58,533 nt of DNA from Phycisphaeraceae bacterium (GTDB lineage Bacteria; Planctomycetota; Phycisphaerae; Phycisphaerales; Phycisphaeraceae). The DNA is taken from contig JAFIFY010000004.1 of assembly GCA_020831765.1 (NCBI GenBank), positions 1-58,533 of the forward strand. The letters run 5' to 3'. This document shows positions 35,322 to 43,542 of the stretch, in pieces. The translations under genes and the position numbers were made by a program. The notes under the pieces are model-generated. The model saw nothing but the letters and a program-made list of their open reading frames with translations, was not told the DNA's origin and made no database searches. The first letter of the stretch is position 1, and each line of letters begins with the position of its first letter.

Positions 35322-35430
35322 ACCCCGTGAGCACAGGCCCGGTCAGGCGTGAAATCCCCAAGACACCGGCGGACCGCCATGTTCAAAGTATACCCGACGA
35401 TCTCAGATGGACCAACCCCGGGACGAAGAA
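35261..35430 (-). repeat. promoter-leader cassette, copy 2
   Basis: Minus-strand copy of 22900-23085. It keeps the promoter, the TGTGCTC and GAA-TTG-TGACA stretch, the near-identical block GGAAATCTTCCGGCCAGAG, and a hairpin (GCGGC, loop GGAAACT, GCCGC) at the equivalent place. The 3' part is in the reading frame of the lipoprotein gene. Confidence 0.75.
35387..35415 (-). promoter_or_regulatory. sigma70-like promoter within repeat cassette, copy 2
   Basis: On the minus strand, TTGGTC (35415-35410), a 17-base spacer and TATACT (35392-35387). This matches copy 1 in boxes and spacing, and points toward the small lipoprotein gene. Confidence 0.65.
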
Positions 35431-35455
35431 TGATAAAGACTCCATTTGGCTCCGT

Positions 35456-35605
35456 TTTCGCGTGTTTCGTCGTTGGATCTCTTTCGGCGCGGCACATCCT
35501 CGCCCATGGCTTGGTCGCACGTGAAGTCGTGCCGGGTTCGCTCCAGCCTTTGGCGATCGTTATCTTCGGAGTCAAGGCGGTTTGTGAACGACGAAACATG
35601 CGAAA
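35456..35605. repeat. 150-bp MITE-like element B
   Basis: Terminal inverted repeats at 35456-35474 and 35587-35605 differ at a single position over 19 bases. They match those of element A except for one symmetrical base. The total length is again exactly 150. The interior shows partial similarity to the reverse complement of element A near GCGCGGCA and GCTTGG. Confidence 0.7.
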
Positions 35606-35912
35606 TACTTGAAAGGGGAATTGGAAGGTCGCGAGTGGGGAGTCGAGAGGTGAGCGATCGGTTGTTCTACTTTCCCTTCCCTGCCGCCAACGGAGGCAAC
35701 CTTCGTGTTTTTCGTGGTCTTCGTGCTGGCTTTGGCCGCGCATGGCCACGGGGCGTCTCTCCTTCGCTGAAGCTTCGGAGGGCGTTGGCTTCCCGGGTTG
35801 CTTCCGGGGCCTTCCGGGGCCTTCCGGGGTTGGTTCCGGGGGGGGGTGAATCGCGAATCGCGGGGCTTGGGGTGGGAGTGGTAACTCACCGTGAGAACTT
35901 TGGTGTTTTCTC
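35606..35912. other. repeat-flavoured intergenic stretch
   Basis: Contains a Phe-Val-Phe-coding tract TTCGTGTTTTTCGTGGTC near 35702, related in style to the 150-bp element arms. It also has a tandem 10-mer CTTCCGGGGC (three times at 35801-35830) and a G-run near 35840. No gene was recognised. Confidence 0.5.
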
Positions 35913-37175
35913 ATGGCCCAGGAAAAGCGCACATCCGAGTCGGTGATGCCTCGATTGCCCGAGCCGGGTGAGCGGGTGAATCAGTTTGAGATGAGGCTGC
36001 TCTGTCAGCAGTGGATCGCCCACGGGCTGGGTCTGGATGCCATTTTCCTCAAGGCTCGCGAGCATGACCCGGATATAACGCTCGAACGCCTCGAGGGAGT
36101 GCTCCGGGGCGTGCGGCTGAGCATCATTCGCGAGATGCAGTTCACGGAGGTCGAGCATCGGGCTGATGCGCTGATGTTCTATCGCCACATCCTCAGCGAT
36201 CCATCAGCAACGGTCACGGAGAAACTTCGAGCGCGGCGGGATATGAATGCCCTGCTCAACATCAAGCCCATCCCGCCGAATGAGCCGAGGTTCCCTGATC
36301 CCCGCGATCCGCAGCGCCGGCGCACCGATGAAAAAGCCTGGTGGCGAACGCCGCGCCCACGGCCTTCCAATCCAGAACCCCGACCACCTTCCGGCCCGAA
36401 CGGGCCGGCGGCCAACACCGATCCTCCGCGACCGGCCGCGCCGGAACACACACCTGAAACAAAATCATCGCCGCGGGCAATCCCGCGGCCGACGTCATGC
36501 ACGAGTCCTCATACGGATTCCAACCCGGCCGGACACATCGATCTTGTGGATGGTCCGTCCGCCAATACTCCGGAGTTGGACCAAAGCCCGCTCGAGGGTT
36601 TGCCTCGCTACGGTAAGCCTGTCTTCCTGGGCGGCGGGCCGGGTCAACCGGTCATCCTCATCTATCCGCCGATAACCGAGAGCAAGACCGCTGAGACTGA
36701 TGCGCCAGGCGGCCCACCAACACCCGCCAGTTCCAGCCAAGCGCGGCCGGCGACCAATCAAACCGATTCCGAGCCAGATTCCGACGTATCATCCGAGCCG
36801 GCCAATCCTCGGGCTCAAGATTCCCCGATCGAGCGGGAACAGCCATCACCCGCCCAAGCCAAACCTCAGTTCAGCGGGGCAGAGCCAGTCTCACAAGCCC
36901 AAAAGCCTCTGACCCAACCGGACACGCAGACTGTCCACGTATCGCACGACGTACCATCACCCGCTGGGCGTGATCCGTTGGACTCCGAAGCTGACCAGGT
37001 TCCCCGCACGCCGACGGCGTGCGTGATCCATGCCATTCATCAGGTTGAAGCACCGCCACATCAAGGACGATGCGCGGCAATCCCTGAAACCCATATCCGT
37101 CCCCTCACGACCCATCGAACCCCACAAAATCCCCGACAACGCGACCCGCCCGACCAACAAGCCGCCGCCGCCTGA
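35913..37175 (+). CDS. unknown protein with helical N-domain and long disordered tail
   Basis: 420 residues. Residues 1-115 form a plausible all-helical domain (NQFEMRLLCQQWIAHGLGL, then DALMFYRHILSDPSATVTEK and LRARRDMNALL), loosely reminiscent of small DNA-packaging or regulator proteins, but without a defining motif. From about residue 125 onward the sequence is Pro/Thr/Ser/Asn-rich and almost certainly disordered. The nucleotide sequence also changes toward more A and C. ATG at 35913 has only weak ribosome-site support. The lower coding quality and neighbouring repeats suggest an accessory gene. Confidence 0.5.
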   Translation: MAQEKRTSESVMPRLPEPGERVNQFEMRLLCQQWIAHGLGLDAIFLKAREHDPDITLERLEGVLRGVRLSIIREMQFTEVEHRADALMFYRHILSDPSATVTEKLRARRDMNALLNIKPIPPNEPRFPDPRDPQRRRTDEKAWWRTPRPRPSNPEPRPPSGPNGPAANTDPPRPAAPEHTPETKSSPRAIPRPTSCTSPHTDSNPAGHIDLVDGPSANTPELDQSPLEGLPRYGKPVFLGGGPGQPVILIYPPITESKTAETDAPGGPPTPASSSQARPATNQTDSEPDSDVSSEPANPRAQDSPIEREQPSPAQAKPQFSGAEPVSQAQKPLTQPDTQTVHVSHDVPSPAGRDPLDSEADQVPRTPTACVIHAIHQVEAPPHQGRCAAIPETHIRPLTTHRTPQNPRQRDPPDQQAAAA

Positions 37176-37301
37176 ACCCAACACAACCTCGGTTTCGCCC
37201 ACTGCTGAGTTTCCAACGACGCATCGCGCCGCCGCGCCTGTCGTTCGGCCAGAGGTCCGCCTCAGCACAACGTTCGTCGAGGACTTGGGCCAACGGTTGA
37301 T

Positions 37302-39179
37302 CTACTCGACCGTGACGCTCTTGGCCAGATTGCGCGGCTTATCGACATCATGGCCGCGCAGCAGGGCGGCATGGTAGGCCAGAATCTGCAGCGGAATCAC
37401 CGAGAGGATCGGCTGAAGCGGTTCGGGTACCGATGGGATGTAGAAAACTTCATCGGCGTAGTTGCTGATGGCCTGATCGCCTTCGGTGGCGACAGCCAGA
37501 ACTCGGCCGCCGCGTGCTCGAATCTCTTCGATGTTGATCATCACCTTGTCATACTGACTGCCCTGCGGGGCCACGAAGACCACGGGCATGCCCTTGTCGA
37601 TCAGGGCGATCGGTCCGTGCTTCATCTCGGCGGCGGGCATCCCTTCGGCGTGGATGTAGGAGATTTCCTTGAGTTTGAGCGCGCCTTCCAGCGCGGTGGG
37701 GTAGTTGTAGCCGCGGCCGAGGAACAGCCAGTTGTCACGGTCCACACAGCGTTCGGTGGCTTTGCCGATCGAATCAAACTGTTCCAGCACCCGCTCGGCA
37801 TAGTTCGGCAGTCGTTCCAGCTCCCGCAGATAAGTGCGAACGACCTCGTCGCTGAGGAACCTGCGCTTGCCGATGTAGAGCGTGATCAGCGTCAGGACGG
37901 TCACCTGTCCGAGGAAGGCCTTGGTCGATGCGACACCGATTTCCGGGCCGACATGCAGGTAGACCCCGGCGTCAGTTTCGCGGGCGATCGTCGAGCCGAC
38001 GGCATTGACCGCGCCGATCGCCAAGGCGCCACGATCGCGCGCTTCGCGAAGCGCTGCCAGCGGGTCGGCGGTCTCGCCGCTCTGGCTGATGGCGATGGCC
38101 ACGGTGTCCGGTTCGATGATCGGATTGCGGTAGCGGAATTCGCTGGCATATTCACAGCGGGCGGGAATTTTGGCCAGGTCTTCGAGCAGGTACTCGCCGA
38201 TCAGGCCGGCATGGTAAGCCGTGCCCTGGGCGGTGAGGATGAACCGTTTGGCGCGGACCAGCTCGCGCGAATAGCGCGAGAGTCCTCCAAGCACGACGCG
38301 GCAATCTCGGTGGTCCAAGCGGCCCCGAAGACAGTTGCGCAGGGCATCGGGCTGTTCGAATATTTCCTTGTGCATGAAGTGCTTGAAGCCGCTCAATTCG
38401 ATCTGTTCCAGTTCGAAGTCCAGCCTCGTCACTTCCTGGGTTACCGGAATGTTGTCGATGGTCGTGGTCTTGAACTGCACCGACCAGGGGCCGCCATCGC
38501 CCAGCCTGTCCTCGGGGCCGGCACAGAGCTTGGCCACCTGGTGGTCATCGAGAGAGATCACCTGCGAGGTATGACTGATGATGGCCGCCGCGTCCGAGGC
38601 CACGACATAGCTCTTGTCCGCCACCCCGATGATCAGCGGAGCCCCTTTGCGGGCGCAGACCAATGTGTGCGGTTCATTCTCGCAGATGGCCGCGATGCCG
38701 TAGGTGCCGTTGACCTCACGCAGCGCCGCCTGGACGGCTTTTTCCAGATCACCCTGATAGAGCTCACAGATCAGCTTGGCCAGGACTTCGGTATCGGTCT
38801 CACTGTCGAAGACCTGCCCTTTTTCGGTCAGGTATTTCTTGAGCGTGGCGTAGTTCTCGATCGTGCCATTGTGAACCACCGCGACGCGGTGACCGCTCCT
38901 GGTCATGCCGGTATGTGGGTGGGCGTTGTACTCGGTCGGGGCACCATGGGTGGCCCAGCGGGTATGGGCCAGACCCAGCGTGCCATCGGCGGCATCCATA
39001 TTCTCGACCATCGTCTCCAGCACGCTGACCCGACCGACCGACCGGGCGATCTTCAGGCCATCGGGGGTCATCACCGCAAGGCCGGCTGAGTCGTAGCCAC
39101 GGTATTCAAGACGTTTCAGTCCTTCGAGCAGGAGCGGCGTGGCCTGACGATTGCCTACATACGCGACGATTCCACACAT
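37302..39179 (-). CDS. glmS: glutamine-fructose-6-phosphate aminotransferase
   Basis: Makes glucosamine-6-phosphate from fructose-6-phosphate and glutamine, the first step to UDP-GlcNAc for peptidoglycan or LPS. It is 625 residues. The N-terminal Ntn-amidotransferase has catalytic Cys2 in MCGIVAYVG and the family stretches YRGYDSAG and HTRWATHG. Two SIS domains follow with AISQSGETADPLAALREA and HAEGMPAAEMKHGPIALI, ending in PRNLAKSVTVE. AAAGGGA precedes the start. No glmS-ribozyme-like leader was recognised upstream. Confidence 0.97.
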   Translation of the reverse strand: MCGIVAYVGNRQATPLLLEGLKRLEYRGYDSAGLAVMTPDGLKIARSVGRVSVLETMVENMDAADGTLGLAHTRWATHGAPTEYNAHPHTGMTRSGHRVAVVHNGTIENYATLKKYLTEKGQVFDSETDTEVLAKLICELYQGDLEKAVQAALREVNGTYGIAAICENEPHTLVCARKGAPLIIGVADKSYVVASDAAAIISHTSQVISLDDHQVAKLCAGPEDRLGDGGPWSVQFKTTTIDNIPVTQEVTRLDFELEQIELSGFKHFMHKEIFEQPDALRNCLRGRLDHRDCRVVLGGLSRYSRELVRAKRFILTAQGTAYHAGLIGEYLLEDLAKIPARCEYASEFRYRNPIIEPDTVAIAISQSGETADPLAALREARDRGALAIGAVNAVGSTIARETDAGVYLHVGPEIGVASTKAFLGQVTVLTLITLYIGKRRFLSDEVVRTYLRELERLPNYAERVLEQFDSIGKATERCVDRDNWLFLGRGYNYPTALEGALKLKEISYIHAEGMPAAEMKHGPIALIDKGMPVVFVAPQGSQYDKVMINIEEIRARGGRVLAVATEGDQAISNYADEVFYIPSVPEPLQPILSVIPLQILAYHAALLRGHDVDKPRNLAKSVTVE

Positions 39180-39428
39180 ACAAATTTCCCTTTCCGATTC
39201 TGGACTCGGACGATCGGGTTGGCGAGGGTACGGCCGTTTTTCTTATCGAACCACCTGCGAGGGCGCAATCAGTATAAGGTGCTTGCCTGGCATCCCGGCG
39301 AGAAACAAGACATGACGAGTCTGGTCGAAACTCTCCTTCACTGGAGTCACGGTGCTGGCGGGGTTCACTCCAGGACCGGGAAGGGAGCGTCTTGAGGGAA
39401 ACCAGCTTCAAACTATCACTTACGACGG

Positions 39429-39992
39429 TCAGTTCATTCCGACGGTCAGTGGAACCGGCTGTGGCTGGGTCCGATAGCTGGGCTCGATGGCGATCTGAAG
39501 CGGAACCCGTCGCCCGCTGGGTGGAATGCCATCGTTGTCGACGATCCGCTGGATGGCCATGATGCCCTCGATCAGCATCTCCGGGCGGGGCGGGCATCCG
39601 GGCACGTACACATCGACCGGAATGAACTGATCGACTCCCTGCACAACCGCATAAGTGTCGAACACGCCGCCAGTTGAGGCACACGCTCCCATGCTGATCA
39701 CCCATTTGGGCTCGGTCATCTGCTGATAGATACGCTGCAGCACGGGCAGCATTTTCACCGAGACGCGTCCGGCAACGATCATCAGATCACTCTGCCGGGG
39801 CGAAAAACGCATGACTTCGGCACCGAATCGGGCCAGGTCAAACCGGCTCGATGCCGTCGCCATCAGTTCGATGCCACAGCATGCGGTGGCAAAAGGCATG
39901 GGCCAGAGGGCGCTTCGCCTTGCCCAGTTGACCACACGCTGGAGTTGGGTGGTCAGAATGCCCTCGTTCTGAAGTACGGCTTCCAGGCCCAT
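39429..39992 (-). CDS. nuoB: NADH-quinone oxidoreductase subunit B
   Basis: 187 residues, the subunit that holds cluster N2 next to the quinone site of respiratory complex I. The four Cys ligands are present: adjacent pair in [10 protein letters not shown], one in MGACASTGG and one in [15 protein letters not shown] precedes the ATG. No nuoA, nuoC or nuoD flanks it; the neighbours are glmS and a non-coding stretch, so it is separated from the rest of complex I. It could be a relocated housekeeping copy or a paralogue. Confidence 0.95.
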   Translation of the reverse strand: MGLEAVLQNEGILTTQLQRVVNWARRSALWPMPFATACCGIELMATASSRFDLARFGAEVMRFSPRQSDLMIVAGRVSVKMLPVLQRIYQQMTEPKWVISMGACASTGGVFDTYAVVQGVDQFIPVDVYVPGCPPRPEMLIEGIMAIQRIVDNDGIPPSGRRVPLQIAIEPSYRTQPQPVPLTVGMN

Positions 39993-40175
39993 CAGTGTAA
40001 ACTCCTCTAAGACAATCCTATCGGTTGATCGTCCAGAACGGGGAGTTTAAACTCCGGTTCACGCGATCGCCGATAAAGCTCGGTGGATTATTGACGCTCC
40101 GGCGCTTTTCGGCAAGCCGGAGAGACCAAGGGCGATCCGGGTTGGAGGCAGCCCCGATCAACGGAGGCCGGATTC

Positions 40176-40271
40176 ATGAAATCAACCTCGGATTGGTGTC
40201 TCTGGGCGACAGCGATCTTCGCGATGATGATCCTGTTCGTTATGGCTGGTGCGCTCCAGGCCTGGGCCTAG
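40176..40271 (+). CDS. 31-residue single-span membrane microprotein (probable)
   Basis: ATG at 40176 is preceded by GGAGG six bases upstream, an excellent ribosome site. The product has a short polar start with KSTSDW and then a continuous hydrophobic segment (CLWATAIFAMMILFVMAGAL), ending in AWA. It is predicted to cross the membrane once. It is divergent from nuoB and upstream of the polysaccharide operon. No family is recognised. Confidence 0.5.
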   Translation: MKSTSDWCLWATAIFAMMILFVMAGALQAWA

Positions 40272-40494
40272 CGGGCCGGATACGGTGCTTGGGCGATTTT
40301 TTGCCCATCGGTGCCTGAGCCTGACCTGGCCAGTCGCCATCACCTTGAATCAGATATCGAAGGCCGTCGTTTCCGGGTCAGAGCGAAAATGAATCGGCTG
40401 GAGGCCAGGCCGATGATCGCTGTCGGCTCAGGGCGGGGAACCCAGCCGCTGACCAGGGGCTGAACCGGGGCGACCTCGTCATTCAGTACACACT

Positions 40495-41748
40495 ATGGAT
40501 GGTCCTGAGCGTCAACCGATCGGCGATTCGAATTCGGCCGGGTCCGACCTGTCACGGGCGGTGGTACTTCACACCCGTGTGGTTACCGGAACTGGCGGCG
40601 GCCCGGACAAGACCATCCTTCTCTCGGCCCCGTTCCTGGCCCATACCCGATATTGTCTGACCGCCGCCTATCTGCATCCGCCGGGAGATACCGGATTCGA
40701 GTCGATTCGCGGCCGCGCCGAGGCGCTGGGCAGCCCGCTGGTGTCGATCCCTGATCGCGGCCCCCTGGATTTCAGGGTGCTCCGGCGGTTGATCCGGCTG
40801 TGTCGCGACTTGAAGGTCGATATCTGGCATGGTCACGATTACAAGACCAACTTCCTGGGCATCCTCGTGCGATGCTTCCATCGCATGAAGCTGGTCACCA
40901 CGTTGCACGGATGGGTCAAGCACACCCGGAAAACCCCGCTCTACTACGCGATCGATCGGTTTTCCCTGCGGTTCTATGATCACGTGATCGCGGTATCCGA
41001 GGACCTTTACCATGAGGCATCGCGGCTTGGTGTGCCCGCGTCGCGATTGACGCTCGTACACAATGCCATTGATGAACGGACGTTCAACCGCCAAGGCCCA
41101 CCGGCGGATGCTCCGCTGCGGCGGCAATCGGGCACTCCGGCCGGCAGGTTGGTGGTGGGCGCGATGGGACGCCTCAGCCCGGAGAAAGGGTTCGACACCC
41201 TGATCGAGGCGTTCGGTCAGGTCATTGCCGGCGGTGTTGATGCGGAGCTGTGGATCGGCGGCGAAGGCGATATGCTGGAATCGCTCAGGCGGCGGGTTTC
41301 CGAAGCCGGATTGGATGATCGCGTGAAGCTGCGTGGGTTTGTGTCGAATACGAAGGATTTCTACGAAGCGTTGGATTGCTTCGTGCTTTCGAGCCTTCGA
41401 GAGGGGCTGCCGAACGTGATACTTGAAGCGGCCGCGATGCGGGTTCCGATCGTCTCGACGCGCATCGCCGGCGTCGGTTGCATGCTCACCGACGGGCGGA
41501 ACGCCCTGATGTGCGATCCCGGGGATACCCGTGCCCTGGCCCGAAGCATGTCACAGATGCTCGCGGATGCCGCGCTTCGCCGTCGCCTTGCGGAAAACGC
41601 CCGAGATTTGATCGAACGTCGTTATGGCTTCTCTCATCGAATGGCCCGGATACGCGCGATCTATGATCGGGTTCTGGGCTTGCCGATGGACGATCAGACC
41701 CCGATCGTCGCCGATCCAGTCATCGATCCGAGTGGAGGAACGCGATGA
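40495..41748 (+). CDS. glycosyltransferase family 4
   Basis: 417 residues, a GT-B retaining transferase. The N-terminal domain binds the acceptor (RVVTGTGGGPDKTILLSAP and HGHDYKTNFLG). The C-terminal domain holds the donor-binding features GAMGRLSPEKGFDTLIEAF and the EX7E motif in REGLPNVILEAAAM. It probably adds a sugar in extracellular polysaccharide assembly. It is the first gene of the operon that ends at 52926; its stop overlaps the next start in ATGA. The ribosome site is poor. Confidence 0.92.
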   Translation: MDGPERQPIGDSNSAGSDLSRAVVLHTRVVTGTGGGPDKTILLSAPFLAHTRYCLTAAYLHPPGDTGFESIRGRAEALGSPLVSIPDRGPLDFRVLRRLIRLCRDLKVDIWHGHDYKTNFLGILVRCFHRMKLVTTLHGWVKHTRKTPLYYAIDRFSLRFYDHVIAVSEDLYHEASRLGVPASRLTLVHNAIDERTFNRQGPPADAPLRRQSGTPAGRLVVGAMGRLSPEKGFDTLIEAFGQVIAGGVDAELWIGGEGDMLESLRRRVSEAGLDDRVKLRGFVSNTKDFYEALDCFVLSSLREGLPNVILEAAAMRVPIVSTRIAGVGCMLTDGRNALMCDPGDTRALARSMSQMLADAALRRRLAENARDLIERRYGFSHRMARIRAIYDRVLGLPMDDQTPIVADPVIDPSGGTR

Positions 41749-42398
41749 AGTCCGTCGCGAAGATCATCGGTGCGATACTTGGCGAATTACGCGCTCTGCC
41801 GGCCCTGATCCTGCATCCGTTGGGCGTGATGTTATATGGCCGGGATCGGGCGGTGGCGCTTGGGAGTGAACGGCTGGCGGGCATTCCCGGGAATCTGGGC
41901 ATCTACGCGCGTCAGGCCTTTTACCGAAGAGTGCTGCGATCGGTGGGCCGGGATGTGCATTTCGGATTCATGAGCCTGTTCAGCAAGTCCGGAGCATCCC
42001 TGGGCGACCGGGTCTACATTGGGCGCTTTTGCACCCTCGGGTGGGCCGAGTTGGGCGATGATGTGCTGCTTGCCGATGCCGTGCAGATTCTAAGCGGCGG
42101 GCGTCAGCACGTCGGATCCGGAACGATGGAACCCTCGTCGGCGGTCGCGACGGATTCGGGAAGTTACCGACAGGTCAGAATCGGAGCGGGAGCCTGGATC
42201 GGAGCCGGCGCGATCGTTATGGCGGATGTGGGTGAAGGTGCGATCGTCGCGGCGGGGGCGGTGGTCGTGAAGCCTGTTGCCGCCGGAGCGCGGGTCGGGG
42301 GCGTGCCGGCGAAACCGATCGGTCAAGGTGAACGCTCGGATTCGGTTTCCGTATCCCCCTCGGCTATTGGGCAGGTGGTGGATCAGGTCGATACATGA
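41745..42398 (+). CDS. hexapeptide-repeat acyltransferase
   Basis: 217 residues with a left-handed beta-helix of hexapeptide repeats (GASLGDRVYIGRFCTLGWAELGDDVLL, given here only as the start; later GAWIGAGAIVMADVGEGAIV). This is the fold of serine or sugar O-acetyltransferases. ATGA overlap with the upstream glycosyltransferase gene indicates coupling. It likely acetylates the polysaccharide or a sugar precursor; the acceptor is unknown. The C-terminal 25 residues are Ser/Gln-rich. Confidence 0.82.
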   Translation: MKSVAKIIGAILGELRALPALILHPLGVMLYGRDRAVALGSERLAGIPGNLGIYARQAFYRRVLRSVGRDVHFGFMSLFSKSGASLGDRVYIGRFCTLGWAELGDDVLLADAVQILSGGRQHVGSGTMEPSSAVATDSGSYRQVRIGAGAWIGAGAIVMADVGEGAIVAAGAVVVKPVAAGARVGGVPAKPIGQGERSDSVSVSPSAIGQVVDQVDT

Positions 42399-42447
42399 GT
42401 CAGCGGCGTTGCTTTCCCGGGGGCACGCGGCTTCGAGTCGAGGGCAG

Positions 42448-43542
42448 ATGCGGTTCGAAACGGTTAAATATCCCGATATCCGCTTATCTCACGCGGTTGA
42501 GCGATTGCTCGCCACGGCCGGGCCGGAACACGGCCTCTGTGGCGAGCATGATCCGCGTTGGCTGGAGGTCTTGAGCGAGGCCCTGCGGCATGAGCCCTGG
42601 TGTGTTTTGGCCTGGGATGAGTCGGCTGGGGGAGAGCCGTCGCTGGCCGGATACTTGCCGTTGATGTTGGTCAGGTCCGCGCTTTTCGGACGCTTTCTGG
42701 TCAGCCTGCCATACCTGAATCGCGGCTCGTCAATCGCGATGACCCAAGAGGCGGCCCAGGGGCTGATCAGCGAGGCGGCGGCCCTGGCTGGCCGACTCAA
42801 GGTCCGGTATCTGGAGCTTCGCCGTCATCAGGACCGCATCGAGCATCCGGCCCTCGGTGCCGCGCGTGATGATAAGCATTTGATGATACTTGACTTGCCA
42901 GATTCTGAGGAGGCGCTGTGGGAAGGCCTGTCGGCCAAGGTTCGAAACCAGATTCGGAAGGGTGAGCGCAGTGGATTGCAGGTCGACTGGGGGGCGGGAC
43001 GAACCGGACTGAAGTTGCTGGAAGAGTTTTACCGAGTCTTCGCCATCAATATGCGCGATCTGGGCACGCCGGTTTACACCTCGCGTTTATTCGCCAGGAT
43101 TCTGGAGAGGTTCGGCGATCAGGCCGAGTTGTGTGTGGTGCGGCTGGATGGGCGGGCTGTGGCCGGGGCGATGCTCATCCATGACCGTCTGGGCAATATG
43201 GTGCCCTCGACGCAGGTTCCTTCGGCTTCATCGCTGCGGGAATTCAACGCCAGCAACGCCAATATGTGGATGTACCATCGGCTATTGATTCGGGCCATCG
43301 AACGGGGCTCAAGACAATTTGATTTTGGCCGATCCAGCGAGGGGTCGGGCACGTATCGTTTCAAGAAGCAATGGGGTGCCCACCCACAACCGACGGTCTG
43401 GCAGTACCATATATTGAAGGGAGAAATCGGCTCGATGCGTCCGGATCATCCATCCAACCAGCGGCGAATCCGCATCTGGCGGAAGTTGCCGTTGTGGCTG
43501 ACGTTGCTGGCGGGTCCACCGATAGTGCGGGGAATTCCATGA
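42448..43542 (+). CDS. FemAB-like GNAT protein, exosortase-associated type
   Basis: 364 residues with the two-GNAT-domain architecture of FemAB transferases. Recognisable segments are CGEHDPRWL near the start, KVRNQIRKGERSGLQ in the middle and FDFGRSSEGSGTYRFKKQWG near the end. The last one is characteristic of the PEP-CTERM/exosortase-linked FemAB subgroup. ATG at 42448 follows GAGGGC. The stop overlaps the exosortase start by ATGA. It may modify a surface polymer, or the exported proteins handled by the next gene. Confidence 0.85.
   Translation: MRFETVKYPDIRLSHAVERLLATAGPEHGLCGEHDPRWLEVLSEALRHEPWCVLAWDESAGGEPSLAGYLPLMLVRSALFGRFLVSLPYLNRGSSIAMTQEAAQGLISEAAALAGRLKVRYLELRRHQDRIEHPALGAARDDKHLMILDLPDSEEALWEGLSAKVRNQIRKGERSGLQVDWGAGRTGLKLLEEFYRVFAINMRDLGTPVYTSRLFARILERFGDQAELCVVRLDGRAVAGAMLIHDRLGNMVPSTQVPSASSLREFNASNANMWMYHRLLIRAIERGSRQFDFGRSSEGSGTYRFKKQWGAHPQPTVWQYHILKGEIGSMRPDHPSNQRRIRIWRKLPLWLTLLAGPPIVRGIP

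Noticed and set aside
37350-39089. 579-residue plus-strand ORF opposite glmS
   Set aside because: The minus strand is unmistakably glmS; the antisense frame has no motif or start signal.
39341-39373. 7-bp inverted repeat CTGGAGT/ACTCCAG between nuoB and glmS
   Set aside because: The stem is short, the loop is about 19 bases and no T-run follows; not enough for a terminator or regulatory call.
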